5,640 nucleotides of DNA from an uncultured Clostridia bacterium (GTDB lineage Bacteria > Bacillota > Clostridia > Christensenellales > Pumilibacteraceae). A program made the translations under genes and the position numbers. The notes under the pieces were generated by a model. That model had not been told where the DNA came from. It did not search any database and was given only the letters and a program-made list of their open reading frames with translations. Every line of letters begins with the position of its first letter. Positions within the stretch are counted from its first letter, which is position 1. This document shows positions 5,097 to 5,640 of the stretch, one piece after another. The DNA lies in assembly GCA_934247335.1 (NCBI GenBank), contig CAKQJJ010000109.1:1-5640 (forward strand). Reading direction: 5' to 3'.

Positions 5097-5640
5097 TGAA
5101 AAAAATAGGTTTTATCGACTACTATCTCGCCGAATGGCACGCCGACAACTATCCCGCGTGGATAAAATCGGCAAACGAGGCGCTGTCCGAGGACTTTTGC
5201 CTGTGCTACGCCTGGGGCGAAATACCTTCTCCGCAGGGCGTGACAAGCGAGCAGTGGTGTCTTAAAAACGGCGTTACTCTGTGCGGTAGCATAGAGGAAG
5301 TTTGCGAAAAATCGGACTTTCTGTTTATTCTGGCGCCGTCCGACCCCGAAAAACACCTCGGTTACGCCGAAAAAGTGCTGTCTTATAAAAAACCGACCTA
5401 TATCGACAAGACGTTTGCTCCCGATCTTAAAACGGCGGAAAAGATTTTTGCGATTGCCGAAAAGTACGCTACGCCCTTTTTCTCGACGTCCGCGCTGCGC
5501 TACGCAACCGAACTGGACGACATTATCGGCAGCGAGTCGGCGATAGTCACCGGCGGCGGCAGATCGATAGAGGAATACTGTATTCATCAGATAGAAATGC
5601 TGGTAAAAACGCTGGACTTAAAGCCCGAAAGCGTTAAAGT
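5096..5640 (+). CDS. Divergent Gfo/Idh/MocA-like protein, 3' end beyond window
   Basis: The frame opens at an ATG sharing its A with the preceding TAA stop, with GAGG at 5079-5082 thirteen bases upstream, and runs off the window after 181 codons. It begins MKKIGFIDYYLAEWHADNY. Features parallel the upstream dehydrogenase: a lysine in YIDKTF (102-107) where EKP is expected, FSTSALRY (129-136) where GVCNRY lies in the neighbour, and GGG (153-155) followed by EYCIHQIEML (160-169), matching the neighbour's GGG...GIHFLDL with H164 in the histidine place. The glycine-rich GxGxxA loop is absent: the first strand is followed by DYYLAEWHA. I infer a divergent relative, perhaps a second dehydrogenase subunit or enzyme of the same pathway. 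It could also be a non-enzymatic partner. Family membership is by motif alignment by eye. Confidence 0.85.
   Translation, partial: MKKIGFIDYYLAEWHADNYPAWIKSANEALSEDFCLCYAWGEIPSPQGVTSEQWCLKNGVTLCGSIEEVCEKSDFLFILAPSDPEKHLGYAEKVLSYKKPTYIDKTFAPDLKTAEKIFAIAEKYATPFFSTSALRYATELDDIIGSESAIVTGGGRSIEEYCIHQIEMLVKTLDLKPESVK

Noticed and set aside
4898..5587. 229-codon minus-strand frame opposite the end of the oxidoreductase and the next gene
   Set aside because: The plus-strand frame from 5096 has a coupled start and family-like motifs. The minus-strand product is basic and shows nothing recognisable.

Overview
The window looks like a chromosomal stretch from a Gram-positive, Clostridia-type bacterium, probably an uncultured gut member of the Firmicutes. 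This is an inference. It rests on clean purine-rich ribosome binding sites (GGAGG, AAGGAG, GGGAGGT) before most genes, near-consensus sigma-A-type promoters, GTG starts on two small genes, and two structured repeats at the left end of a kind I recall from gut Clostridia genomes. No rRNA, tRNA, CRISPR array or transposase gene is visible.

Layout. Positions 1-176 hold no convincing gene. They carry two different but similarly built structured repeats (32-80 and 123-177), separated by a short A/T hairpin. Positions 177-452 are an open frame that looks like the C-terminal remnant of a gene. It contains an exact consensus promoter (TTGACA, 17 bp, TATAAT; 271-299) pointing right. Positions 493-2890 hold five small genes in a row on the plus strand (155, 107, 136, 129 and 187 residues), with gaps of 18 to 112 bases. 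All are soluble proteins without signal peptides or membrane segments, and the four whose charges I counted are acidic. The third resembles the DUF4279 family; the others I cannot name. The arrangement resembles the tandem immunity-gene arrays that accompany polymorphic toxins, but no toxin gene is in the window, so that reading is a hypothesis. The two middle genes (1481-2299) are much richer in A+T than the genes on either side, so the row may have been assembled from different sources.

Positions 2951-3829 (minus strand) encode an AraC-family regulator with an N-terminal cupin sensor domain. It is transcribed away from a Gfo/Idh/MocA-family NAD(P)-dependent oxidoreductase (4035-5096, plus strand). 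The 205-base gap between them holds a strong promoter for each gene and two dyads that could be operators. The oxidoreductase stop overlaps by one base the start of a second protein (5096 to the window edge, incomplete). That protein looks like a divergent relative of the same oxidoreductase superfamily but lacks the usual glycine-rich nucleotide-binding loop. The right half therefore looks like a regulated sugar or polyol (or related small-molecule) utilisation locus: the AraC protein senses a ligand and controls the divergent dehydrogenase operon.
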